The position numbers and the translations under genes were made by a program. DNA of 10,517 bases from Rhodoferax sp. (GTDB lineage: Bacteria; Pseudomonadota; Gammaproteobacteria; Burkholderiales; Burkholderiaceae_C), in contig JARXAU010000132.1 of the NCBI GenBank assembly GCA_029865675.1, forward strand, positions 1 through 10,517, given 5' to 3'. The notes under the pieces were generated by a model. The model did no database searches, was not told the origin of the DNA, and saw only the letters and a program-made list of their open reading frames with translations. Shown one piece after another: positions 1-6,583 of the stretch. Position 1 is the first letter of the stretch, and each line of letters begins with the position of its first letter.

Positions 1-1438
1 CATCACCTTCGAGCGGATGGCAATGAACGACGAGGAAACGGTGGCCTTGACCGCTGGCGGCCACACAGTCGGCAAGTGCCACGGCAGGGGCGACGCCAGC
101 TTGCTGGGACCCGTTCCCGAAGCGGCTGAGGTGGAAGACCAGGGCCTGGGATGGATCAACAAAACCACGCGTGGCGTGGGCCGCGACACGGTGAGCAGTG
201 GTTTAGAAGGTGCCTGGACCACCCACCCCACTCAATGGGACGGCGGCTACTTTGACATGCTGCTCAACCACGACTGGGCGCTTCAAAAGAGCCCGGCTGG
301 TGCCTGGCAGTGGGAACCCACTCGCATGAAAGAAAAGGACAAGCCCGTGGATGTCGAGGACCCGTCCATCCGCTGCAATCCGATCATGACCGACGCCGAC
401 ATGGGCCTGAAGATGGATCCGGTGTACCGCCAGATCTCCGAACGCTTCCACAAGGATCCGGCTTATCTCTCAGAGGTGTTCGCGTTGGCCTGGTTCAAGC
501 TCACGCACCGCGATATGGGGCCTAAGGTGCGCTACTTGGGCCCAGACGTCCCACAGGTTGACCTGATCTGGCAAGACCCATTGACCCCAGGCCGCACCGA
601 CTACGAGCTTGCAGCGGTGAAAACCAAGATTGACGCCAGCGGCCTGGGCATTGGCGATATGGTCGCCACCGCTTGGGACAGTGCACGAACTTTTCGGGGG
701 TCAGACCGGCGTGGTGGTGCCAACGGTGCACGTATCCGCCTGTCCCCGCAAAAGAACTGGGCAGGCAACGAGCCTGAACGTTTGGCCAAAGTGCTGTCTG
801 TGCTCGGGAAAATCGCCGCAGAGACCGGTGCCAGCTTGGCCGATGTGATTGTTCTGGCCGGAAACATAGGCATCGAGCGGGCAGCCAAGGCCGCTGGCGT
901 CGATGTCAAGGTCCCCTTCGCACCAGGCCGCGGAGACGCCAGCCTTTCCCAAACAGACGCTGCGTCATTTGACGTGCTGGAGCCGCTGGCTGACGGCTAC
1001 CGCAACTGGCTCAAGCAGGATTACGCCGTGAGTGCCGAGGAAATGCTGCTTGACCGCACGCAACTGATGGGTCTGAACGCCCACGAGATGACCGCGTTGG
1101 TGGGTGGCATGCGCGTGCTAGGCACCAACTATGGCGCTACGCGTCACGGCGTATTCACCGATCGGGTGGGGGTTTTAAGCAATGACTTCTTCGTCAACCT
1201 GACGGACATGAACTACATCTGGAAGCCCACCGGCAAAAATCTCTATGAAGTTTGTGACCGCAAGACTGGTGCCGCTCAGTGGACAGCAACACGGGTCGAC
1301 CTTGTTTTTGGGTCTAACGCGGTGCTTCGCGCTTACGCAGAAGTCTACGCACAGGACGACAACAAAGAAAAGTTTGTGCGGGACTTCGTTGCTGCGTGGA
1401 CCAGGGTAATGCACGCGGACCGCTTTGATCTTGCATAG
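1..1438 (+). CDS. katG: Catalase-peroxidase KatG, C-terminal part (5' end outside window)
   Basis: Bifunctional heme enzyme that breaks down hydrogen peroxide by catalase and peroxidase activity; protects against oxidative stress. About 478 residues are visible, in the frame starting at base 2. By alignment from memory with M. tuberculosis KatG, the window opens near its residue 250, so the N-terminal domain with the distal Arg/Trp/His and the adduct Tyr is missing. Visible key residues: the Met of the Trp-Tyr-Met adduct (17-19), the proximal heme ligand His in GGHTVGKCHG (62-64), the proximal-pocket Trp (215-217), its partner Asp (398-400), and the mobile Arg of HRDMGP (509-511). The C-terminal peroxidase-like domain runs intact to the TAG at 1436-1438, ending near DRFDLA as in full-length family members. 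HTVGKCHG replaces the more familiar HTFGKTHG and fits the Legionella/Shewanella-type KatG branch. No frameshift is seen. No clear intrinsic terminator follows. Confidence 0.96.
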   Translation, partial: ITFERMAMNDEETVALTAGGHTVGKCHGRGDASLLGPVPEAAEVEDQGLGWINKTTRGVGRDTVSSGLEGAWTTHPTQWDGGYFDMLLNHDWALQKSPAGAWQWEPTRMKEKDKPVDVEDPSIRCNPIMTDADMGLKMDPVYRQISERFHKDPAYLSEVFALAWFKLTHRDMGPKVRYLGPDVPQVDLIWQDPLTPGRTDYELAAVKTKIDASGLGIGDMVATAWDSARTFRGSDRRGGANGARIRLSPQKNWAGNEPERLAKVLSVLGKIAAETGASLADVIVLAGNIGIERAAKAAGVDVKVPFAPGRGDASLSQTDAASFDVLEPLADGYRNWLKQDYAVSAEEMLLDRTQLMGLNAHEMTALVGGMRVLGTNYGATRHGVFTDRVGVLSNDFFVNLTDMNYIWKPTGKNLYEVCDRKTGAAQWTATRVDLVFGSNAVLRAYAEVYAQDDNKEKFVRDFVAAWTRVMHADRFDLA

Positions 1439-1655
1439 CCCTTAACGGCTCCAATTGTGCGCACTGGCATTTGTAGCGCAGTTAAACCATCAACGAGCGT
1501 GATGCGAGTGCAGCGCGGGGATCGAGTGCCTCGCGGCGCCAAAGTCGCACCAGTGCGTCGGTGACAAGGGCCTTCAGACACGCACGCTGATCTGCGCTAA
1601 CGCCGCATGCTCGTGACCCTGATAAACCACCAAAGTCTGATGTTGAGTGGTTAGC
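1439..1655. other. Intergenic stretch between katG and the tRNA terminator, no confident gene
   Basis: No recognisable gene or RNA is seen here. A small minus-strand reading frame (1482-1703) crosses it, but it overlaps the tRNA terminator and its product resembles nothing I know. No strong intrinsic terminator for katG is visible; a short TGCGC/GCGCA inverted repeat near 1457-1482 lacks a T-tract. Confidence 0.5.
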
Positions 1656-1691
1656 CAAAGAAAAAGGGGCTACGTTTTCACGTAACCCCTT
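1656..1691 (-). terminator. Intrinsic terminator of tRNA-Asn
   Basis: On the minus strand the arms AAGGGGTTACGT and ACGTAGCCCCTT (1680-1691 and 1664-1675) pair over 12 positions with one mismatch, around a GAAA tetraloop, and are followed by TTTTTCTTT. It begins 17 bases after the tRNA CCA end, which is where a Rho-independent terminator for the tRNA transcript is expected. Confidence 0.85.
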
Positions 1692-1708
1692 GATTTCATT
1701 CACTATTT

Positions 1709-1784
1709 TGGCTCCTCGACCTGGGCTCGAACCAGGGACCTACGGATTAACAGTCCGGCGCTCTACCGACTGAGCTATCGAGGA
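1709..1784 (-). tRNA. tRNA-Asn (anticodon GTT)
   Basis: A 76-base tRNA with encoded CCA. The acceptor stem TCCTCGA/TCGAGGA pairs perfectly over 7 bp. The D stem is GCTC/GAGC, the anticodon loop is CTGTTAA with GTT at 1749-1751, and the T arm is CCTGG-TTCGAGC-CCAGG. The discriminator base is G73, as usual for tRNA-Asn. One oddity: the base pair at the foot of the anticodon stem is a C27-U43 mismatch (1758 and 1742). It appears to be a single-gene transcription unit with its own terminator. It lies between katG and the end of the cys cluster and has no metabolic link to either. Confidence 0.97.
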
Positions 1785-1865
1785 ATACATACGGTGTCAA
1801 AGTCTCGTCTGCTAAGGCAAAACTCGTTTTTAATGCTTATTTCGCAGCGACCTTTGAAGCCCTCG

Positions 1866-1871
1866 ATTGTA
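1866..1871 (-). promoter_or_regulatory. Candidate -10 box (TACAAT) for the tRNA-Asn transcript
   Basis: TACAAT on the minus strand matches the sigma-70 -10 consensus at five of six positions and lies about 80 bases before the tRNA 5' end. The hexamer 16-17 bases upstream (AAGACT/CAAGAC, 1888-1894) is a poor -35, so the call rests mainly on the -10 box and position. Confidence 0.3.
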
Positions 1872-1880
1872 ACAAAGTTC

Positions 1881-1899
1881 AAAAAGCAGTCTTGCTTTT
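1881..1899 (-). terminator. Weak candidate terminator downstream of the ferredoxin reductase gene
   Basis: On the minus strand AAAAGCA and TGCTTTT pair over 7 bp around an AGAC loop, and the distal arm ends in a run of five Ts. It lies 69 bases after the stop codon at 1968. The stem is A/T-rich and would be weak. A second inverted repeat, GGCGATC/GATCGCC (1912-1918 and 1942-1948), lies between it and the stop codon. It overlaps the expected -35 region of the tRNA promoter. Confidence 0.3.
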
Positions 1900-1967
1900 A
1901 TCTAACTCTGAGGCGATCTCTGGAGCTGTACTCAAAAGATCGATCGCCACAGGCGGCACCACTCGTG

Positions 1968-3008
1968 TCAATGCGCCACGCCCAAGGCGCGGTGCAGCTG
2001 GGTGCTGGTCGTGGTGTATTGCAGTTGAACCCGTTCCTGCGGAGTAATCACTTCTTTAGCGGCGAAGGCCGCCAGCGTGGCCTCGTGAAAGCCGCAAAGG
2101 ATCAGCTTTTTCTTACCCGGGTAGGTGTTGATGTCACCCACCGCAAAAATGCCGGGTGCAGTGGTGGCGAAGCTTTGGGTGTCCACGGCCAGTTGTTTGC
2201 GCTCCATGTCCAGGCCCCATTCGGCCACTGGCCCGAGCTTGGGCGACAGGCCCAAAAACACCAGCAATGTGTCCAGCGCCACGGTGCGGGTTTGCGCTTC
2301 GTTGTCGGTGACCACCAGTCCATGCAAGCGCTGCAGGCTGCGCACCCCAGTGACTTGGCCCTCTACAAAGCGCAAGCGGCCTGATGCGCGCAAGGCCTTA
2401 ACTTGGGCCAGCGTGGCCGGATCGCCATGGAAAACGTCGCGCCGGTGAACGAGCGTTACGCTTTGGGTGGCAGCCGCGCACAGTGCGATGGCGGCCTCCA
2501 GCGCGCTCTCTTCGCCGCCCACCACCACTACGTCTTGTTGGTTCAGGGTGTGAACATCGGGTAAGTGGTAGCGGAGCTGTGTCCCCTCAAACACGGCCAG
2601 TCCCTCGACGTGGAGCTGGCGCGCCTTGAAAGCACCCACGCCAGCCGCGATAAACACGGTTTTTGCCACAAAGTGCGTGCCCGCCGAGGTTTGTAAGGCG
2701 TAGCGGCCATCGCCCAGGCGTTCTAGCGCTTCAACCGTTTGGCTGAAATGGAAAGTAGGTTTGAAGGGCGACGCTTGGTCGAGCAAACGGTCTACTAGCT
2801 CGCGGCCGGTGCACTTCTTGACCGCCGGAATGTCGTAGATAGGCTTGTCAGCGTACAGCGCGATGCACTGGCCCCCGGCAAAGGGCAGGGCGTCCACCAC
2901 ATGGGCGTGCACCCCAAGCAGGCCCAGTTCAAACACTTGGAACAAGCCGACCGGCCCGGCGCCGATGACCAGCGCATCGGTTTCTATCGGGGCTGGGGCC
3001 CGGTCCAT
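1968..3008 (-). CDS. Ferredoxin/flavodoxin-NADP+ reductase, thioredoxin-reductase-like type
   Basis: A flavoprotein of 346 residues that moves electrons between NADPH and ferredoxin or flavodoxin in the cytoplasm. It belongs to the TrxR-like FNR family (YumC type) and lacks the CxxC redox pair of true thioredoxin reductases. Visible: an N-terminal FAD dinucleotide fold GAGPVGL (16-22), AGGQCIALY (44-52) and KPIYDIP (55-61) typical of this subfamily, the NADPH fold VVVGGEESALEAA (161-173), LVHRRDVF (186-193) whose Arg pair suits NADPH, and the FAD-contacting FAVGDINTYPGKKKL (288-302) near the C terminus. The GGEESA version of the usual GGGDSA NADPH loop is slightly unusual. The ATG lies 13 bases after the fdxA stop, with AAAGGG overlapping that stop as ribosome binding site, so the pair is almost certainly co-transcribed. 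The partner is therefore likely FdxA. Last gene of the minus-strand run. Confidence 0.9.
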   Translation of the reverse strand: MDRAPAPIETDALVIGAGPVGLFQVFELGLLGVHAHVVDALPFAGGQCIALYADKPIYDIPAVKKCTGRELVDRLLDQASPFKPTFHFSQTVEALERLGDGRYALQTSAGTHFVAKTVFIAAGVGAFKARQLHVEGLAVFEGTQLRYHLPDVHTLNQQDVVVVGGEESALEAAIALCAAATQSVTLVHRRDVFHGDPATLAQVKALRASGRLRFVEGQVTGVRSLQRLHGLVVTDNEAQTRTVALDTLLVFLGLSPKLGPVAEWGLDMERKQLAVDTQSFATTAPGIFAVGDINTYPGKKKLILCGFHEATLAAFAAKEVITPQERVQLQYTTTSTQLHRALGVAH

Positions 3009-3021
3009 GGCGGGTGGCCCT

Positions 3022-3351
3022 TTAACGGATCAGCTCCGCCAGCTTATCCGACTTGTCCTTCCACGCATCGGCCTCGGGCAGCGGTGCCTTGCGCTTGGTG
3101 ATGCTTTTCCAGGTGGGGAGTTTGGCCAGTTCGGCGTTGAGCTTGGTCATGTGCTGCTGGTCGTGCGGCACGTCTTCTTCGGCGTAAATGGCATTGACCG
3201 GGCATTCGGGGATGCAGACTGCGCAGTCGATGCACTCGTCGGGGTCAATCGTTAGAAAGTTGGGGCCTTCGCGGAAGCAGTCCACGGGACACACGTCCAC
3301 GCAGTCGGTGTATTTGCACTTGATACAGGCTTCGGTAACGGTATGGGTCAT
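3022..3351 (-). CDS. fdxA: 7Fe-8S ferredoxin FdxA
   Basis: Small cytoplasmic electron carrier of 109 residues, closely resembling Azotobacter vinelandii ferredoxin I in length and Cys pattern. By that template Cys9, Cys17 and Cys50 bind the [3Fe-4S] cluster and Cys21, Cys40, Cys43 and Cys46 bind the [4Fe-4S] cluster; Cys12 and Cys25 are the conserved non-ligand cysteines. The C-terminal extension after about residue 60 (NAELAKLP, PLPEADAW) is the usual tail of this family. It starts 55 bases after the cysN stop and is followed after 13 bases by a ferredoxin reductase gene on the same strand. No good Shine-Dalgarno sequence precedes the ATG. From context it may supply electrons to CysI; that is inference, since FdxA proteins also serve other pathways. 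Confidence 0.95.
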   Translation of the reverse strand: MTHTVTEACIKCKYTDCVDVCPVDCFREGPNFLTIDPDECIDCAVCIPECPVNAIYAEEDVPHDQQHMTKLNAELAKLPTWKSITKRKAPLPEADAWKDKSDKLAELIR

Positions 3352-3406
3352 GGGAGGTTGGGGAGCGGTAGAGGGAAACTGTGGTGCTGGCGCGCGGCGC
3401 CCGAGT

Positions 3407-4750
3407 TTATTCGATCAACAAAGCCCCGGCGGTGGCATTGCTTGCGGTGTCCACGAGTATCAGCGACCCCAGTACGCGGGACTGGCCAAAGTCCAGCGCG
3501 GCAATGGGCTGCTGCAGGCTCAGAGTGATGTGGCCAATCGCGTTGGGTTCGAGCTCGGTGGCCGGGCTTGTTTCAAGGGTGTTGACGTCGAGCCGGTGCG
3601 TGATGCATTGCACTTTGGCCTTGATCCAGCGGTGGCCGTGCAGCACCCAGTAGGCGCGGCCCACAACCAGGGGCGCGTCGTCCATCCAGGCCACGGTGCC
3701 GCTGACGGTTGGGCTCTGTGTCAATGCGGCGTCGTCGGCCAACAGCCAGTCGCCACGCGACACATCCAGCTCGCGGTCCAGCACGACGCCCGCGCTGTGG
3801 CTGGCCGCCACGCCCTGGGGCTGGCGCACGTGGTTGAGCACTTGGGCGATGGCGGCGGTTTTGCCACTAGGGAACACCGTGATGGTTTGACCCACCTGAG
3901 CGGCTCCAGTGGCTACGCGGCCCCAGAACACGCGCCTGCCCTGGCTGGTGTCGCTGGAGCTGGAGAATTTTTCGACCCACTGCACCGGGAATGCCAGAGG
4001 CAGGGCGGCTTCGGCGGGTGTCACCGGCAGGCTTTCTAGCAGTTGCAGCAGGCTTGAACCCTGGTAGCCGCACCAGCCCGGCGTGGTGATCACCACGTTG
4101 TGGCCTTGCAGGGCAGAGATCGGCACGGTGGCCGCCACTTCAATGCCCGCTGCGGCGGCAAAAGCTTCCAAGGCCTCGCGGATGCAGGTGAAGGCCTCGG
4201 TGGCCTGCTGGGGGTGGGCCGGGTCTTCCAAGGCGTCTAGCTTGTTGACCGCAAACACAATGTTGGGCACGCGCAGCAGCTTGAGCAAGAGCGCGTGGCG
4301 TCGGGTTTGGGGCAGAAGGGTGAGTGCGCCCAAGTCATTCCCTCGGTTCTTCCATTTCAGTTTGGTGGCGTCCACCAGCACCACCGCAGCGTCGGCGCTG
4401 CTGGCGGCGGTGACCATATTGCGGGTGTACTGCTCGTGGCCGGGCGTGTCGCCAATGATGAATTTGCGCGCCGGGGTGGCGAAATAGCGGTAGGCCACGT
4501 CAATGGTGATGCCCTGTTCGCGCTCGGCAGACAGGCCGTCGGTGAACAGCGCCAGGTCGGCGGCGCCGCTTTTGGACACGTTTTCCAGCTGGTCTTGCAG
4601 TACTGAGCGGCTGTCCACGAGCAAGCGGCCAATGAACGTGCTTTTGCCATCGTCCACCGAGCCGCAGGTGATGAATTTCAGGGCGGCGTGGTGGTCCAAA
4701 TCCTGAGATGGAAGGGCGCGGGCGGAGGTATTCAATTGTGTTGTGGTCAT
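3407..4750 (-). CDS. cysN: Sulfate adenylyltransferase subunit 1 (GTPase) CysN
   Basis: GTPase subunit of ATP sulfurylase, 447 residues. GTP hydrolysis drives formation of APS from ATP and sulfate by the CysD partner. An EF-Tu-like G domain is complete: P-loop GSVDDGKST (30-38), EREQGITID (76-84), DTPGH (101-105), NKLD (169-172) and SALQGHNV (212-219). These are followed by beta-barrel domains to about residue 440. The length fits a stand-alone CysN; there is no fused APS kinase (CysC) domain as in NodQ-type proteins. The ATG overlaps the cysD stop by one base (TAATG), so translation is probably coupled and the two subunits made in equal amounts. A G/C palindrome (3389-3401) follows the stop but has no T-tract, so read-through into fdxA is possible. 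Confidence 0.96.
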   Translation of the reverse strand: MTTTQLNTSARALPSQDLDHHAALKFITCGSVDDGKSTFIGRLLVDSRSVLQDQLENVSKSGAADLALFTDGLSAEREQGITIDVAYRYFATPARKFIIGDTPGHEQYTRNMVTAASSADAAVVLVDATKLKWKNRGNDLGALTLLPQTRRHALLLKLLRVPNIVFAVNKLDALEDPAHPQQATEAFTCIREALEAFAAAAGIEVAATVPISALQGHNVVITTPGWCGYQGSSLLQLLESLPVTPAEAALPLAFPVQWVEKFSSSSDTSQGRRVFWGRVATGAAQVGQTITVFPSGKTAAIAQVLNHVRQPQGVAASHSAGVVLDRELDVSRGDWLLADDAALTQSPTVSGTVAWMDDAPLVVGRAYWVLHGHRWIKAKVQCITHRLDVNTLETSPATELEPNAIGHITLSLQQPIAALDFGQSRVLGSLILVDTASNATAGALLIE

Positions 4751-5682
4751 TAAAAGTACCCGTCTTTCTTGCGTTTTTCCATGGAGGCTTCGGACGTTTT
4801 GTCGTCCATGCGGGTGGCGCCGCGTTCGCTCACGTCGGCACCCAGCGTCTCAATCACCACCTCGGCCGCACTGGCGGCCAGGCTGGCCACCGGGCAGGTG
4901 CAGGTGATGTCGCCCACGGTCCGAAAGCGCACGTCGCGCAGTTGCACCTGCTCATGGTCCAGCGCTGGGGTCAGCGGGGTTACCGGCACCAGCAGGCCTT
5001 TGCGCTCCACCACCGCGCGCTGGTGGGTGTAATACAGCGAGGGCAGGGCAATCTGCTCGCGGTCTATGTACTGCCACACGTCCAGCTCGGTCCAGTTGGA
5101 GATGGGGAACACCCGGAAATGTTCGCCTGGCTGCAAGCGGGTGTTGAACAGCGTCCACAGCTCGGGGCGCTGGGCCTTGGGTTGCCATTGGCCAAAGCTG
5201 TCGCGGTGGCTGAAGATGCGCTCCTTGGCTCGAGCCTTTTCCTCGTCGCGCCGGGCACCACCAATCAGCGCGTCAAAGCGGAACTCGTCAATCGCCTCCA
5301 AGAGCGTGACCGACTGGTGCACATTGCGGCTCTCGCCGGGGTGGGCCAGACGCACCGTGCCACGCGCCATGGAATCTTCCACGCTGCGCACGGTCAGTTC
5401 AGCGCCGAGTTCCTTAGCGCGCTGGTCGCGAAAGTCGGTCACCTCGGTGAAGTTGTGGCCGGTGTCGATCATCAAAAGCGGAAAGGGCAGACGCCCGGCG
5501 CCGAAGGCTTTTTCGGCGCAGCGCAGCATCACCAGCGAGTCTTTGCCGCCGGAGAACAACAACGTGGGGCGCTCAAAAGCCGCGGCCACCTCGCGCAGGA
5601 TGAAGACGGTTTCTTCCTCCAGGGCGTTAAGGTGCTGGTTGCTGACGCGGGACAGCAGGTCGGGGTGGGTTGGTGCGTTCAT
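4750..5682 (-). CDS. cysD: Sulfate adenylyltransferase subunit 2 CysD
   Basis: Catalytic ATP-sulfurylase subunit, 310 residues, which adenylates sulfate to APS with CysN. It is a PP-loop ATP pyrophosphatase-type enzyme: SGGKDS at 44-49, then DTGHNFTEV, GGARRDEEKARAKERIFS (about 142-159), and the invariant-looking tail MEKRKKDGYF. The frame stays open upstream to 5937, but that part overlaps cysH. I chose the ATG at 5680-5682 because it gives the usual CysD N terminus (a short lead before HLNALEEET) and has AAAGG eight bases before it. It starts 34 bases after the cysH stop and its own stop overlaps the cysN start. Confidence 0.96.
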   Translation of the reverse strand: MNAPTHPDLLSRVSNQHLNALEEETVFILREVAAAFERPTLLFSGGKDSLVMLRCAEKAFGAGRLPFPLLMIDTGHNFTEVTDFRDQRAKELGAELTVRSVEDSMARGTVRLAHPGESRNVHQSVTLLEAIDEFRFDALIGGARRDEEKARAKERIFSHRDSFGQWQPKAQRPELWTLFNTRLQPGEHFRVFPISNWTELDVWQYIDREQIALPSLYYTHQRAVVERKGLLVPVTPLTPALDHEQVQLRDVRFRTVGDITCTCPVASLAASAAEVVIETLGADVSERGATRMDDKTSEASMEKRKKDGYF

Positions 5683-5716
5683 GGCGGATGCCTTTGTGTT
5701 GAATGAGGGGGGCGGT

Positions 5717-6457
5717 TCAAGCTTTGACATGCAGGCCGCATTCTTTGGCGGATTCGGTTTCCCACCACCAGCGCCCGGCGCGAAAGTCTTCGCCCAGGGA
5801 CACAGCCCGCGTGCAGGGCGCGCAGCCCACGCTGGGGAAAAACTGGTCGTGCAGCGGGTTGTAATCCACTTGGTTCTCGGCGATGTAGTGCCACACGTCG
5901 CCCCAGGTCCAGTCGGCCAGGGGGTTGAACTTGGCAAGCGCGGGGTTGCTGGCGTCCAGCAGCGGAACTTCGGCGCGGGCGTTGGATTGTTCGCGGCGCA
6001 GGCCAGTAATCCAGGCGCGCTGGCCTTGCAATGCGCGCCCTAGCGGCTCCATCTTGCGGATGTCGCAGCAGGCTTTGCGCAGCGCTTGGCTTTTAAAAAT
6101 GGCGTCTTGCCCTTCGTTGCGCACAAAGGCAATGACCGCCCTCTGGTCGGGCCGAAACACCCGCACTGGCGCGCGCGAATGCGCCTGGGTGCGCTCCAAG
6201 AGCGCCAGCGTCTCGCTGTGCAAAGCGCCGGTTTCCAGCACGAAGAGGGGAATGTCGAGCTTGAGCGCGTTGATTAGGTGGGTGATGACCACGTCTTCTG
6301 CGCCCAGGCTGGAGGCCTGGGTGGCCGGGCTGAAATCGCGGGCAGCCTGCACCAGCGCGGCGAGGGTTTGCGCCAGCTTGTGCCCAAATTCGGGGCTGGC
6401 GTCGGCGTTGCGGTCTATGGCGCTGTTGGGCGCGCAGGCGCGGTCTAGATTTAGCAT
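5717..6457 (-). CDS. cysH: Assimilatory APS reductase (iron-sulfur CysH)
   Basis: Reduces adenylylsulfate (APS) to sulfite and AMP, using thioredoxin as usual reductant. With the ATG at 6455-6457 it is 246 residues. Visible: nucleotide-binding SSLGAEDVV (49-57), LETGALHSET (74-83), the paired CC at 130-131 and CAPC at 212-215, which together bind a [4Fe-4S] cluster, and the catalytic Cys240 in the C-terminal KECGLH. The four cluster cysteines mark the APS-using branch; PAPS reductases of the E. coli type lack them. This agrees with the absence of an APS kinase gene. The start is uncertain: a GTG at 6526 would add 23 residues, but neither start has a strong ribosome binding site. I prefer the ATG because the GTG lies directly against a terminator-like hairpin. 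Confidence 0.93.
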   Translation of the reverse strand: MLNLDRACAPNSAIDRNADASPEFGHKLAQTLAALVQAARDFSPATQASSLGAEDVVITHLINALKLDIPLFVLETGALHSETLALLERTQAHSRAPVRVFRPDQRAVIAFVRNEGQDAIFKSQALRKACCDIRKMEPLGRALQGQRAWITGLRREQSNARAEVPLLDASNPALAKFNPLADWTWGDVWHYIAENQVDYNPLHDQFFPSVGCAPCTRAVSLGEDFRAGRWWWETESAKECGLHVKA

Positions 6458-6531
6458 GGTTCGGTCTACGCAGGGGCTTTTGCTTGTTGAAGCATCGCTG
6501 GCGGTTGGTATGTTGCGGTCATCCACACTTC

Positions 6532-6556
6532 AAAAATGCGCTGTGTTCTCAGCGCA
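6532..6556 (-). terminator. Terminator-like hairpin before cysH (possible attenuator)
   Basis: On the minus strand TGCGCTG and CAGCGCA (6550-6556 and 6537-6543) pair perfectly over 7 bp around a 6-base loop and are followed directly by TTTTTGAAG. It lies in the 126-base gap between the DUF934 gene and the cysH ATG, inside the presumed operon. It would reduce transcription of cysH and the genes behind it relative to cysI. A weak promoter-like pair (TTGAAG, 17 bases, TACCAA) follows it. Confidence 0.5.
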
Positions 6557-6583
6557 CTGTTTTGAGCGCAGTGTTTCGGGTGC

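Noticed and set aside
1794..2384. + strand frame of 196 codons opposite the end of the ferredoxin reductase gene
   Set aside because: Antisense to the FNR C-terminal motifs and the tRNA promoter region; no recognisable product.
3389..3401. Perfect G/C palindrome (GGCGC-GCG-GCGCC) right after the cysN stop, as a terminator
   Set aside because: Only a 5-bp stem with a 3-base loop and no T-tract on the minus strand, so not a convincing intrinsic terminator.
3188..4039. + strand frame of 283 codons opposite cysN and fdxA
   Set aside because: Antisense to motif-complete genes; the product has low-complexity Gly/Ala/His content and no recognisable fold.
5683..5937. N-terminal extension of cysD up to 5937
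   Set aside because: It overlaps cysH in another frame, and CysD homologues begin close to the ATG at 5682, which has a good ribosome binding site.
4708..6043. Long + strand open frames (332 and 325 codons) opposite cysD/cysH/cysN
   Set aside because: They lie antisense to clearly recognisable cys genes and encode compositionally odd products with no known domains. In GC-rich DNA such shadows are expected.
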